Counted from the stretch's first letter, positions 43,205-56,700 are shown. The stretch is 64,000 bases of DNA from Amphiura filiformis (GCF_039555335.1 NC_092646.1:19306029-19370028); one strand, 5' to 3'. The notes: a model not told the origin generated them from the letters alone. Numbers and translations: made by a program.

Positions 43205-46200
43205 TTATACTGTTCTCATTCTAATATCTTTATATACGTTGGTACTGGTATTATGGTATTACTATATTATACTATTACATTTTTCCCTGTTCCACTGTTC
43301 CACTTGGGGCAGTTCTCACTCTAATATCTTTATATAGGTTGGTACTGGTATTATGGTATTACTATATTATACTATTACATTTTCCCTGTTCCACTGTTCC
43401 ACTTGGGGCAGTTCTCATTCTAATATCTTTATATAGGTTGGTACTGGTATTATGGTATTACTATATTATACTATTACATTTTCCCTGTTCCACTGTTCCA
43501 CTTGGGGCAGTTCTCATTCTAATATCTTTATATACGTTGGTACTGGTATTATGGTATTACTATATTATACTATTACATTTTTCCCTGTTCCACTGTTCCA
43601 CTTGGGGCAGTTCTCATTCTAATATCTTTATATAGGTTGGTACTGGTATTATGGTATTACTATATTATACTATTACATTTTTCCCTGTTCCACTGTTCCA
43701 CTTGGGGCAGTTCTCACTCTAATATCTTTATATAGGTTGGTACTGGTATTATGGTATTACTATATTATACTATTACATTTTTCCCTGTTCCACTGTTCCA
43801 CTTGGGGCAGTTCTCACTCTAATATCTTTATATAGGTTGGTACTGGTATTATGGTATTACTATATTATACTATTACATTTTCCCTGTTCCACTGTTCCAC
43901 TTGGGGCAGTTCTCATTCTAATATCTTTATATACGTTGGTACTGGTATTATGGTATTACTATATTATACTATTACATTTTTCCCTGTTCCACTGTTCCAC
44001 TTGGGGCAGTTCTCACTCTAATATCTTTATATAGGTTGGTACTGGTATTATGGTATTACTATATTATACTATTACATTTTCCCTGTTCCACTGTTCCACT
44101 TGGGGCAGTTCTCATTCTAATATCTTTATATACGTTGGTACTGGTATTATGGTATTACTATATTATACTATTACATTTTTCCCTGTTCCACTGTTCCACT
44201 TGGGGCAGTTCTCATTCTAATATCTTTATATACGTTGGTACTGGTATTATGGTATTATTATATTATACTATTACATTTTTTCCTGTTCCACTGTTCCACT
44301 TGGGGCAGTTCTCATTCTAATATCTTTATATACGTTGGTACTGGTATTATGGTATTACTATATTATACTATTACATTTTTCCCTGTTCCACTGTTCCACT
44401 TGGGGCAGTTCTCATTCTAATATCTTTATATACGTTGGTACTGGTATTATGGTATTATTATATTATACTATTACATTTTTCCTGTTCCACTGTTCCACTT
44501 GGGGCACTTCTCACTCTAATATCTTTATATAGGTTGGTACTGGTATTACTATATTATACTATTACATTTTTCCCTGTTCCACTGTTCCACTTGGGACACT
44601 CTCACTCTAATATCTTTATATAGGTTGGTACTGGTATTATGGTATTACTATATTATACTATTAGATTTTTCCCTGTTCCACTGTTCCACTTGGGGCACTT
44701 CTCACTCTAATATCTTTATATAGGTTGGTACTGGTATTACTATATTATACTATTACATTTTTCCCTGTTCCACTGTTCCACTTGGGCCACTTCTCACTCT
44801 AATATCTTTATATAGGTTGGTACTGGTATTACTATATTATACTATTACATTTTCCCTGTTCCACTGTTCCACTTGGGACACTCTCACTCTAATATCTTTA
44901 TATAGGTTGGTACTGGTATTATGGTATTACTATATTATACTATTAGATTTTTCCCTGTTCCACTGTTCCACTTGGGGCACTTCTCACTCTAATATCTTTA
45001 TATAGGTTGGTACTGGTATTACTATATTATACTATTACATTTTTCCCTGTTCCACTGTTCCACTTGGGGCACTTCTCACTCTAATATCTTTATATAGGTT
45101 GGTACTGGTATTACTATATTATACTATTACATTTTTCACTGTTCCACTGCTCCACTTGGGGCACTATTGTAGTTCTATGTTTTTGTCGGTTGGTACTGGT
45201 ATTAATATATTATACTATTACATTTTTCCCCTGTTCCACTGTTCCACTTGGGCCACTTCTCACTCTAATATCTTTATATAGGTTGGTACTGGTATTACTA
45301 TATTATACTATTACATTTTCCCTGTTCCACTGTTCCACTTGGGACACTCTCACCACTCTAATATCTTTATATAGGTTGGTACTGGTATTACTATATTATA
45401 CTATTACATTTTTCCCTGTTCCACTGTTCCACTTGGGACACTCTCACTCTAATATCTTTATATAGGTTGGTACTGGTATTATGGTATTACTATATTATAC
45501 TATTAGATTTTTCCCTGTTCCCCTGTTCCACTTGGGCCACTTCTCACTCTAATATCTTTATATAGGTTGGTACTGGTATTACTATATTATACTATTACAT
45601 TTTTCCCTGTTCCACTGTTCCACTTGGGCCACTTCTCACTCTAATATCTTTATATAGGTTGGTACTGGTATTACTATATTATACTATTACATTTTTCCCT
45701 GTTCCACTGTTCCACTTGGGACACTCTCACTCTAATATCTTTATATAGGTTGGTACTGGTATTACTATATTATACTATTACATTTTCCCTGTTCCACTGT
45801 TCCACTTGGGACACTCTCACTCTAATATCTTTATATAGGTTGGTACTGGTATTATGGTATTACTATATTATACTATTAGATTTTTCCCTGTTCCACTGTT
45901 CCACTTGGGGCACTTCTCACTCTAATATCTTTATATAGGTTGGTACTGGTATTACTATATTATACTATTACATTTTTCCCTGTTCCACTGTTCCACTTGG
46001 GCCACTTCTCACTCTAATATCTTTATATAGGTTGGTACTGGTATTACTATATTATACTATTACATTTTTCCCTGTTCCACTGTTCCACTTGGGACACTCT
46101 CACTCTAATATCTTTATATAGGTTGGTACTGGTATTACTATATTATACTATTACATTTTTCCCTGTTCCACTGTTCCACTTGGGACACTCTCACTCTAAT

Positions 46201-46701
46201 ATCTTTATATAGGTTGGTACTGGTATTATGGTATTACTATGTTATACTATTAGATTTTTCCCTGTTCCACTGTTCCACTTGGGGCACTTCTCACTCTAAT
46301 ATCTTTATATATAGGTTGGTACTGGTATTACTATATTATACTATTACATTTTTCCCTGTTCCACTGTTCCACTTGGGGCACTTCTCACTCTAATATCTTT
46401 ATATAGGTTGGTACTGGTATTACTATATTATACTATTACATTTTTCCCTGTTCCACTGTTCCACTTGGGGCACTTCTCACTCTAATATCTTTATATAGGT
46501 TGGTACTGGTATTACTATATTATACTATTACATTTTTCCCTGTTCCACTGTTCCACTTGGGCCACTTCTCACTCTAATATCTTTATATAGGTTGGTACTG
46601 GTATTACTATATTATACTATTACATTTTTCCCTGTTCCACTGTTCCACTTGGGACACTCTCACTCTAATATCTTTATATAGGTTGGTACTGGTATTATGG
46701 T
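43205..46701 (+). repeat. Satellite array, orientation 1
   Basis: Tandem units built on GGTTGGTACTGGTATTA, TACTATATTATACTATTA, CCTGTTCCACTGTTCCACTT and CTAATATCTTTATATA. The left part has 99-100-bp units carrying TATTATGGTATTAC; the right part mixes these with 91-92-bp units lacking ATGGTATT. Repeated short frames (YYYIILL..., HCSTWG) are artefacts. Units are highly similar, so turnover is recent. Confidence 0.98.
46691..46701. repeat. Target-site duplication, left copy
   Basis: GGTATTATGGT, satellite sequence repeated exactly at 50511-50521 on the other side of the retrotransposon. Confidence 0.92.
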
Positions 46702-47453
46702 GGTGGGTGACATATGTCACAGGGGTAGGTGATGCGTCTAGTGCATATAGTTGTAGTTGTAGATGTAGTTAGCTGCTGTTTTCCTATCCTTCATTCTTCG
46801 CTTTCTACCCTTCTAACATTCTCCTAGCTTCTCTTCTATCGATCTCCTCGCTTCTCTTTTTTGCTTGCTTGAAACGCTTCTATGCTGCGGATCAACCCAA
46901 CTTGCCGCTGGCTAGCCGCAAGGTGAAAAGGGAAGCAAATTATGTAAGTCTTCTCCTGCCAGTACATAGCCTCTCCTTACTCAAGACTCCTCATGGCCTC
47001 CCAGCGGTCACTATCGTGCAACTGGCATCTTGCGATACCAGGCAGACATGAGGGGATCTGGGAGCAGCAAAGGGCCCCAAAGGTGTGGTACGCAGGCCCA
47101 CCGGCGCGTGGACACGCCCTGGTTACACACCAACCTTTGCCCCAGCTATGGGTCAAATAGCTGAGGTAGTTCACTACCTCAGGCGTAAGGGAGATAGTAT
47201 CCTGTAAACGGCAAGAGGGCGTAGTGACTAGACTTCACCATACCGGCCAGTGAACAAAAGCAGGGTGTCCTGGAACCTGTACTATTTCTTGTTTTCTTTG
47301 GTTGGAGACAGAGATCACAAGTGTGAAGGGCGCAAGAAAGATGTCTTGCATGTACATTTTTATACGGCCACTGGACAAGCGGAGAAGGAAAACTCTGTTA
47401 ACAAAGCTAGCTGTAGGAGTTGCGACCACAGCTATAACAGCAATCGAAAAACT
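46702..47453 (+). promoter_or_regulatory. 5' region of the RTE-like element
   Basis: Starts GGTGGGTGACATATGTCACA, which includes the perfect palindrome GTGACATATGTCAC (46707-46720). It is more GC-rich than the satellite around it, especially at 47040-47250. It should hold the internal promoter if the element is autonomous. The main frame is open from at least 47250 with no ATG before 47454. Confidence 0.6.
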
Positions 47454-50400
47454 ATGATGGCGAACCAAAACTACACTAGGGTTAAAGTCCCTAATTCAGT
47501 CTTAACATCTCCTGGTGCAGACATCGATTTGCAAAGATCACATGACGCCTTGCCTCGAAATCCTGATGGAAGGGACAAGTCTGATGAAGGTGCCTGCAGG
47601 AGGAGAAACCTTGTAAATTGCAAGAAAGTCATTTCAATCTCCACCATGAATGTACGGACAATAAGAGAACAGCAGTGTAGAGAGGAGCTAGTTTCTAATC
47701 TCTTTGAGTACAATGTGGAAGTATTGGGAATACAAGAGCATCGTATTATTCACGATGAACCAATTAGATACGAAAACATACTGGGCAGGATACTGATTAC
47801 AACATCAGCAACTAAGAACGATGCGGGAGCTGCAGTTGGAGGGGTTGGAATCCTACTGAACAAAAATGCTAAAAATTCACTAGCCAGCGTAAGATCACAC
47901 AACAACAGAATTCTTATTGCAAACTTCCAGGGTAACCCAGCAACAACTGTCATCGTTACATATTGCCCAACCAACGTAGCTGATGAAGACATAGTAGAGA
48001 ATCACTACGATAGTATGAGGAGAGCCATTGAATCCATCCCGGCTCATAACCTCTTGATAGTAATGGGTGATTTCAATGCTAGAGTTGGACTGGAGGACAC
48101 TAAATTTACTTACCATGACACCACTAACAGAAATGGAAAGTACCTTGTGGAACTAGCAACAGAGAAGAATCTCATCATTGCAAACACACAGTTTCGCAAG
48201 AAAGCTGGAAAATTATGGACATTTACAAGCCCAGGAGGGAATAAATACCAACTAGACTACATACTCATACGAAGAAAATGGAGGAACAGTCTGCAGAACG
48301 CTGAGGCATACAACACCTTTGCTAGTGTGGGCTCCGATCACAGAATAGTGTCTGCAAGAATAAGACTAAGCCTCAGAAAGAGCAAGACGTTACCAAGGAA
48401 GAACCAGTTCGATTGGAAATCCCTGAGCACTGATAGAAATATCCAAAAGATGTACACCATAGAAGTGCACAACAGGTTTGAAATCCTTGAAGACATGGAG
48501 GAAACAGCTACGGATAAGTACAGCCGATTTATCGCTGCCAACAAAGAAGCAGCTGAGAAGATCATCCCTGCAAAGAAGCGATCTCGAAGGGCAAACTTTT
48601 CTCGTGATCCAAGAGTCGTAAAGGCAAGAGACCATATCAGGGAGACGTATGAGGTGTATCAACTGGACACTACTGATTGTAAAAGAGAGGAGTACAAGAA
48701 GGCGAAGAAAAACCTTGATGATGCATACAACGAAGTTATTGAGGCAGATCTAAATGGCAAGTTGCAAGAGGTTGAAAGAGCGCATGTCAACTCCAAACAT
48801 GGTGAAAGTTGGAAACTGATCAACGACATCACTGGTAGAAAGGCATGCAGTACAGGTCAGTTGAAGGGAAATACTCAAAGTGAAAGGGTCACCAATTGGT
48901 ACACTCACTTCAAAGGCCTTCTTGGAAGCCCTCCTGACATTGATGATGAGGAAGAAGAAATTACACCAATTTTAGACGAGCTTGATATTAAAGTGGGGCC
49001 ATTTGACAAAGAAGAATATCAAGAAGCTAAGGCATCTTTGGTTGAGGGAAAGAGCTGTGGAGAGGACAACATACCTCCAGAAGTGCTGAAGAGATGCAAC
49101 CTAGATGACATTGTGTTGGGGTTCTGCAATGACGCACTTCTCAATGGGAAGAAACCGGATCAATGGTCCATACTTAATATTGTTCCTATCCCCAAAACAG
49201 GAGATCTTAGTTCAGGAAACAACTATCGCGGTATCAGTCTAAGCTCCATCGTAGCCAAAACCTACAACAGAATGATACTAAATAGGATTAGACCTGAAAT
49301 TGACCAGCATCTAAGAACAAATCAGAATGGATTTAGAGTTGGTAGAACGACTGTTGGACACATCCTTGCACTACGTAGGCTGATTGAAGAGGTAAAGGCG
49401 CATAACCTGCCAGCGATAATAACATTCATCGACTTCAAGAAAGCTTTCGACACCATCCATAGAGGCAAGATGTTGAAGATACTCCATGCCTACGGTATTC
49501 CGGAACTCATTGTTGAAGCTATTGGCAAAATGTACCAAAACACAAAAGCGAAAGTAATATCACCAGATGGCGAGACAGAATTGTTTGAAATCTTAGCAGG
49601 AGTACTTCAGGGGGATACCCTCGCCCCTTACCTGTTTGTGATTGTCCTCGACTTTGCACTGAGAATAGCTATTGAAGGAAATGAAGAGGAGCTAGGATTC
49701 CATCTGCAAAAGAGGCGTAGTAGGAGAGTTGGTCCAGTTGTGGTGACAGACTTTGATTTTGCTGACGACATTGCACTGTTGTCTGAGGAAATACACCAAG
49801 CACAAGAACTGCTTCGTAGAGTGGAGACTTCAGCTGCTAAAGTGGGCCTGAAGATGAATGGAAGTAAAACAAAGTATATGTCCTACAATAACAGGAGAGA
49901 AAGCATCACAACAAAGGAGGGTGTAGAACTAGAGGAGGTAGATGACTTCAAATACCTAGGCGCTTGGATGAAAAGCACAGAAAGGGATGTCAAGTTACGT
50001 AAAGCAGCAGCATGGAGGGCGTGCAGTAAACTAAAGAAAATCTGGAGGTCAACTCTTACCAAGAGTTTCAAACTTCGTATTTTTGCTGCAACAGTGGAGT
50101 CGGTGCTGCTTTATGGATGCGAAGCATGGACCATCACCCCTAAACTTGCAAAGGGTTTGGATGGCTGCTACACCTGTATGCTAAGAACTGTACTGAATGT
50201 GCATTGGAAAGAACATAGGTCAAACGCAGATCTATATGGAGATCTTCCCAAATTAAGCCACAAGATCAGGGAAAGAAGAACCCGGTTTGCTGGCCACTGT
50301 TCTAGAAGTGATGAGCCCGCATCAAAAATGGTTCATTGGACACCCAAGCATGGGAGGCGGAAACCTGGAAGACCTGCTCTGACCTACATTGACATTCTGA

Positions 50401-50498
50401 AAAATGACACTGGACTGGAGGCAGCAGACTTCAAGACAGCAATGGAGGACAGGAAGTTGTGGAAAGCCATCACAGTTCGAGGACACCACTCGAATTAA
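47454..50498 (+). CDS. Endonuclease-reverse transcriptase of RTE-like retrotransposon
   Basis: 1014 codons from the first in-frame ATG. The frame is open 68 codons further upstream but without an ATG, so the start is the best guess rather than certain. N-terminal APE-type endonuclease (residues about 57-305): STMNVRT (Asn66), IQEHR (Glu95), GDFNAR (Asp206, Asn208) and SDHR (Asp295, His296), which nicks target DNA. Reverse transcriptase (about 530-800): NNYRGISLSS, TFIDFKKAFDTIH (Asp660), GVLQGDTLAPYLF and FDFADDIALLS (catalytic pair Asp771, Asp772). The C-terminal part has YGCEAWTI, RFAGHCSRSD and GRPALTY, shared by RTE-like proteins. All catalytic residues are present, with no stop or frameshift. 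It is expected to reverse-transcribe its own RNA at the nicked site. RTE-X or Proto2 are alternative clades. Confidence 0.95.
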   Translation: MMANQNYTRVKVPNSVLTSPGADIDLQRSHDALPRNPDGRDKSDEGACRRRNLVNCKKVISISTMNVRTIREQQCREELVSNLFEYNVEVLGIQEHRIIHDEPIRYENILGRILITTSATKNDAGAAVGGVGILLNKNAKNSLASVRSHNNRILIANFQGNPATTVIVTYCPTNVADEDIVENHYDSMRRAIESIPAHNLLIVMGDFNARVGLEDTKFTYHDTTNRNGKYLVELATEKNLIIANTQFRKKAGKLWTFTSPGGNKYQLDYILIRRKWRNSLQNAEAYNTFASVGSDHRIVSARIRLSLRKSKTLPRKNQFDWKSLSTDRNIQKMYTIEVHNRFEILEDMEETATDKYSRFIAANKEAAEKIIPAKKRSRRANFSRDPRVVKARDHIRETYEVYQLDTTDCKREEYKKAKKNLDDAYNEVIEADLNGKLQEVERAHVNSKHGESWKLINDITGRKACSTGQLKGNTQSERVTNWYTHFKGLLGSPPDIDDEEEEITPILDELDIKVGPFDKEEYQEAKASLVEGKSCGEDNIPPEVLKRCNLDDIVLGFCNDALLNGKKPDQWSILNIVPIPKTGDLSSGNNYRGISLSSIVAKTYNRMILNRIRPEIDQHLRTNQNGFRVGRTTVGHILALRRLIEEVKAHNLPAIITFIDFKKAFDTIHRGKMLKILHAYGIPELIVEAIGKMYQNTKAKVISPDGETELFEILAGVLQGDTLAPYLFVIVLDFALRIAIEGNEEELGFHLQKRRSRRVGPVVVTDFDFADDIALLSEEIHQAQELLRRVETSAAKVGLKMNGSKTKYMSYNNRRESITTKEGVELEEVDDFKYLGAWMKSTERDVKLRKAAAWRACSKLKKIWRSTLTKSFKLRIFAATVESVLLYGCEAWTITPKLAKGLDGCYTCMLRTVLNVHWKEHRSNADLYGDLPKLSHKIRERRTRFAGHCSRSDEPASKMVHWTPKHGRRKPGRPALTYIDILKNDTGLEAADFKTAMEDRKLWKAITVRGHHSN

Positions 50499-50510
50499 GC
50501 AAGTAAGCAA

Positions 50511-50749
50511 GGTATTATGGTATTACTATATTATACTATTAGATTTTTCCCTGTTCCACTGTTCCACTTGGGGCACTTCTTACTTTTATATATTTTATAT
50601 AGGTTGGTATTGGTATTACTATATTATACTATTACATTTTCCCTGTTTCACTGTTCCCTTAGGGCACTTCTCACTCTAATATCTTTATGTAGGTTGGTAC
50701 TGGTATTACTATATTATACTATTACATTTTCCCTGTTCCACTGTTCCAC
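50511..50749 (+). repeat. Satellite array, orientation 1, remainder after insertion
   Basis: The same units continue from the right target-site duplication (50511-50521) for about two and a half units to the inversion point. Confidence 0.95.
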
Positions 50750-53700
50750 CAACCTATATAAAGATATTAAAGTGAAAAGCGCCCCAAGTGTAACAGTGGA
50801 ACAGGGAAAAATTTAATAGTATAACATAGTAGTAAAAGTACCAACCTATATAAAGATATTAGAGTGAGAAGTGCCCCAAGTGGAACAGTGGAACAGAGAA
50901 AAATGTACTAGTATAATATAGTAGTACCCGTATATAAAGATATTAGAGTGAGAAGTGGCCCAAGTGGAACAGTGGAACAGGGAAAAATTTAATAGTATAA
51001 CAAAGTAGTAAAAGTACCAACCTATATAAAGATATTAGAGTGAGAAGTGCCCCAAGTGGAACAGTGGAACAGAGAAAATGTACTAGTATAATATAGTAGT
51101 ACCAGTACCAACCTATATAAAGATATTAGAGTGAGAAGTGCCCCAAGTGGAACAGTGGAACAGGGAAAAATCTAATAGTATAATATAGTAATACCATAAT
51201 ACCAGTACCAACCTATATAAAGATATTAGAGTGAGAGTGTCCCAAGTGGAACAGTGGAACAGGGAAAATGTAATAGTATAATATAGTAATACCAGTACCA
51301 ACCTATATAAAGATATTAGAGTGAGAAGTGCCCCAAGTGGAACAGTGGAACAGGGAAAAATCTAATAGTATAATATAGTAATACCAGTACCAACATATAT
51401 AAAGATATTACAGTGAGAAGTGCCCCAAGTGGAACAGTGGAACAGGGAAAAATCTAATAGTATAATATAGTAATACTATAATACCAGTACCAACCTATAT
51501 AAAGATATTAGAGTGAGAAGTGGCCCAAGTGGAACAGCGGAACAGGGAAAAATGTAATAGTATAATATAGTAATACCAGTACCAACCTATATAAAGATAT
51601 TAGAGTAAGAAGTGCCCCAAGTGGAACAGTGGAACAGGGAAAAATCTAATAGTATAATATAGTAATACCATAATACCAGTACCAACCTATATAAAGATAT
51701 TAGAGTGAGAGTGTCCCAAGTGGAACAGTGGAACAGGGAAAAATGTAATAGTATAATATAGTAATACCAGTACCAACCAATATAAAGATATTAGAGTGAG
51801 AAGTGCCCCAAGTGGAACAGTGGAACAGGGAAAATATAATAGTATAATATAGTAATACCAGTACCAACCTACATAAAGATATTAGAGTGAGAAGTGCCCC
51901 AAGTGGAACAGTGGAACAGGGAAAAATCTAATAGTATAATATAGTAATACCATAATACCAGTACCAACCTATATAAAGATATTAGAGTGAGAGTGTCCCA
52001 AGTGGAACAGTGGAACAGGGAAAATGTAATAGTATAATATAGTAATACCAGTACCAACGTATATAAAGATATTAGAGTGAGAAGTGTCCCAAGTGGAACA
52101 GTGGAACAGGGAAAAATGTAATAGTATAATATAGTAATACCAGTACCAACCTATATAAAGATATTAGAGTGAGAAGTGCCCCAAGTGGAACAGCGGAGCA
52201 GGAAAAAAATTAATAGTATAACATAGTAGTACCAGTACCAACCTATATAAAGATATTAAAGTGAAAAGCGCCCCAAGTGTAACAGTGGAACAGGGAAAAA
52301 TGTAATAGTATAACATAGTAGTAAAAGTACCAACCTATATAAAGATATAAGAGTGAGAAGTGCCCCAAGTGGAACAGTGGAACAGAGAAAAATGTACTAG
52401 TATAATATAGTAGTACCAGTATATAAAGATATTAGAGTGAGAAGTGGCCCAAGTGGAACAGTGGAACAGGGAAAAATTTAATAGTATAACAAAGTAGTAA
52501 AAGTACCAACCTATATAAAGATATTAGAGTGAGAAGTGCCCCAAGTGGAACAGTGGAACAGAGAAAAATGTACTAGTATAATATAGTAGTACCCGTATAT
52601 AAAGATAAAAGAGTGAGAAGTGCCCCAAGTGGAACAGTGGAACAGGGAAAATTTAATAGTATAACATAGTAGTACCAGTACCAACCTATATAAAGATATT
52701 AGAGTGAGAAGTGCCCCAAGTGGAACAGTGGAACAGGGAAAAATCTAATAGTATAATATAGTAATACCATAATACCAGTACCAACCTATATAAAGATATT
52801 AGAGTGAGAGTGTCCCAAGTGGAACAGTGGAACAGGGAAAAATGTAATAGTATAATATAGTAATACCAGTACCAACCTATATAAAGATATTAGAGTGAGA
52901 AGTGGCCCAAGTGGAACAGTGGAACAGGGAAAAATGTAATAGTATAATATAGTAATAACAGTACCAACCTATATAAAGATATTAGAGTGAGAAGTGCCCC
53001 AAGTGGAACAGTGGAACAGGGAAAAATGTAATAGTATAATATAGTAATACCAGTACCAACCTATATAAAGATATTAGAGTGAGAAGTGCCCCAAGTGGAA
53101 CAGTGGAACAGGAAAAATCTAATAGTATAATATAGTAATACCATAATACCAGTACCAACCTATATAAAGATATTAGAGTGAGAGTGTCCCAAGTGGAACA
53201 GTGGAACAGGAAAAAATGTAATAGTATAATATAGTAATACCAGTACCAACCTATATAAAGATATTAGAGTGAGAAGTGGCCCAAGTGGAACAGTGGAACA
53301 GGGAAAATGTAATAGTATAATATAGTAATACCAGTACCAACCTATATAAAGATATTAGAGTGAGAAGTGCCCCAAGTGGAACAGTGGAACAGGGAAAAAT
53401 CTAATAGTATAATATAGTAATACCATAATACCAGTACCAACCTATATAAAGATATTAGAGTGAGAGTGTCCCAAGTGGAACAGTGGAACAGGAAAAATGT
53501 AATAGTATAATATAGTAATACCAGTACCAACCTATATAAAGATATTAGAGTGAGAAGTGGCCCAAGTGGAACAGTGGAACAGGGAAAAATGTAATAGTAT
53601 AATATAGTAATAACAGTACCAACCTATATAAAGATATTAGAGTGAGAAGTGGCCCAAGTGGAACAGTGGAACAGGGAAAAATGTAATAGTATAATATAGT

Positions 53701-56700
53701 AATACCAGTACCAACCTATATAAAGATATTAGAGTGAGAAGTGGCCCAAGTGGAACAGTGGAACAGGGAAAAATGTAATAGTATAATATAGTAATACCAG
53801 TACCAACCTATATAAAGATATTAGAGTGAGAAGTGGCCCAAGTGGAACAGTGGAACAGGGAAAAATGTAATAGTATAATATAGTAATACCAGTACCAACC
53901 TATATAAAGATATTAGAGTGAGAAGTGCCCCAAGTGGAACAGTGGAACAGGGAAAAATGTAATAGTATAATATAGTAATACCAGTACCAACCTATATAAA
54001 GATATTAGAGTGAGAAGTGCCCCAAGTGGAACAGTGGAACAGGGAAAAATCTAATAGTATAATATAGTAATACCATAATACCAGTACCAACCTATATAAA
54101 AATATTAGAGTGAGAGTGTCCCAAGTGGAACAGTGGAACAGGAAAAATGTAATAGTATAATATAGTAATACCAGTACCAACCTATATAAAGATATTAGAG
54201 TGAGAAGTGGCCCAAGTGGAACAGTGGAACAGGGAAAAATGTAATAGTATAATATAGTAATAACAGTACCAACCTATATAAAGATATTAGAGTGAGAAGT
54301 GGCCCAAGTGGAACAGTGGAACAGGGAAAAATGTAATAGTATAATATAGTAATACCAGTATAAACCTATATAAAGATATTAGAGTGAGAAGTGCCCCAAG
54401 TGGAACAGTGGAACAGGGAAAAATCTAATAGTATAATATAGTAATACCATAATACCAGTACCAACCTATATAAAGATATTAGAGTGAGAGTGTCCCAAGT
54501 GGAACAGTAGAACAGGGAAAAATCAATAGTATAATATAGTAATACCAGTCCCAACCTATATAAAGATATTAGAGTGAGAAGTGGCCCAAGTGGAACAGTG
54601 GAACAGGGAAAAATGTAATAGTATAATATAGTAATACCAGTACCAACCTATATAAAGATATTAGAGTGAGAAGTGCCCCAGGTGGAACAGTGGAACAGGG
54701 AAAAATCTAATAGTATAATATAGTAATACCATAATACCAGTACCAACCTATATAAAGATATAAGAGTGAGAGTGTCCCAAGTGGAACAGTGGAACAGGAA
54801 AAAATGTAATAGTATAATATAGTAATACCAGTACCAACCTATATAAAGATATTAGAGTGAGAAGTGGCCCAAGTGGAACAGTGGAACAGGGAAAAATGTA
54901 ATAGTATAATATAGTAATACCAGTACCAACCTATATAAAGATATTAGAGTGAGAAGTGGCCCAAGTGGAACAGTGGAACAGGGAAAAATGTAATAGTATA
55001 ATATAGTAATACCAGTACCAACCTATATAAAGATATTAGAGTGAGAAGTGCCCCAAGTGGAACAGTGGAACAGGGAAAAATGTAATAGTATAATATAGTA
55101 ATACCAGTACCAACCTATATAAAGATATTAGAGTGAGAAGTGCCCCAAGTGGAACAGTGGAACAGGGAAAAATCTAATAGTATAATATAGTAATACCAGT
55201 ACCAACCTATATAACGATATTAGAGTGAGAAGTGCCCCAAGTGGAACAGTGGAACAGGGAAAAATCTAATAGTATAATATAGTAATACCATAATACCATA
55301 ATACCAGTACCAACCTATATAAAGATATTAGAGTGAGAGTGTCCCAAGTGGAACAGTGGAACAGGAAAAAAAGTAATAGTATAATATAGCAATACCAGTA
55401 CCAACCTATATTAAGATATTAGAGTGAGAAGTGGCCCAAGTGGAACAGTGGAACAGGGAAAAAATGTAATAGTATAATATAGTAATAACAGTACCAACCT
55501 ATATAAAGATATTAGAGTGAGAAGTGGCCCAAGTGGAACAGTGGAACAGGGAAAAATGTAATAGTATAATATAGTAATACCAGTACCAACCTATATAAAG
55601 ATATTAGAGTGAGAAGTGCCCCAAGTGGAACAGTGGAACAGGGAAAAATCTAATAGTATAATATAGTAATACCATAATACCAGTACCAACCTATATAAAG
55701 ATATTAGAGTGAGAGTGTCCCAAGTGGAACAGTGGAACAGGAAAAAATGTAATAGTATAATATAGTAATACCAGTACCAACCTATATAAAGATATTAGAG
55801 TGAGAAGTGGCCCAAGTGGAACAGTGGAACAGGGAAAAATGTAATAGTATAATATAGTAATAACAGTACCAACCTATATAAAGATATTAGAGTGAGAAGT
55901 GCCCCAAGTGGAACAGTGGAACAGGGAAAAATGTAATAGTATAATATAGTAATACCAGTACCAACCTATATAAAGATATTAGAGTGAGAAGTGCCCCAAG
56001 TGGAACAGTGGAACAGGAAAAAATCTAATAGTATAATATAGTAATACCATAATACCAGTACCAACCTATATAAAGATATTAGAGTGAGAGTGTCCCAAGT
56101 GGAACAGTGGAACAGGGAAAAATGTAATAGTATAATATAGTAATACCAGTACCAACCTATATAAAGATATTAGAGTGAGAAGTGGCCCAAGTGGAACAGT
56201 GGAACAGGGAAAAATGTAATAGTATAATATAGTAATACCAGTACCAACCTATATAAAGATATTAGAGTGAGAGTGTCCCAAGTGGAACAGTGGAACAGGG
56301 AAAAATGTAATAGTATAATATAGTAATACCAGTACCAACCTATATAAAGATATTAGAGTGAGAAGTGGCCCAAGTGGAACAGTGGAACAGGGAAAAATGT
56401 AATAGTATAATATAGTAATACCAGTACCAACCTATATAAAGATATTAGAGTGAGAAGTGGCCCAAGTGGAACAGTGGAACAGGGAAAAATGTAATAGTAT
56501 AATATAGTAATACCAGTACCAACCTATATAAAGATATTAGAGTGAGAAGAGCACCAAGTGGAACAGTGGAACAGGGAAAAATCTAATAGTATAATATAGT
56601 AATACCATAATACCAGTACCAACCTATATAAAAGATATTAGAGTGAGAGTGTCCCAAGTGGAACAGTGGAACAGGGAAAAATGTAATAGTATAATATAGT

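Larger units (their letters stand above)
46702..50510 (+). mobile_element. Full-length RTE-like retrotransposon in satellite DNA
   Basis: 3809 bp between exact 11-bp target-site duplications, splitting a satellite unit. It has a 5' region of about 750 bp, one long reading frame, and only 12 bases between the stop and the end, made of an AAGCAAGT-like repeat. A single endonuclease-RT frame with almost no 3' UTR and a short repeated tail is the RTE pattern. Nothing is visibly broken, so it may have been recently active. Confidence 0.94.

Noticed and set aside
43339..46700. Repeated frames encoding YYYIILLHF...HCSTWGS-like peptides
   Set aside because: They are the satellite read in one frame, recur with the unit period and change with one-base indels between units. 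The same peptides appear on the minus strand in the inverted array. No selection on protein.
47250..47453. Extension of the RTE-like protein upstream to a GTG at 47250
   Set aside because: The frame is open but no ATG occurs before 47454. GTG initiation is not expected in an animal, so the N-terminal extension is left unassigned.
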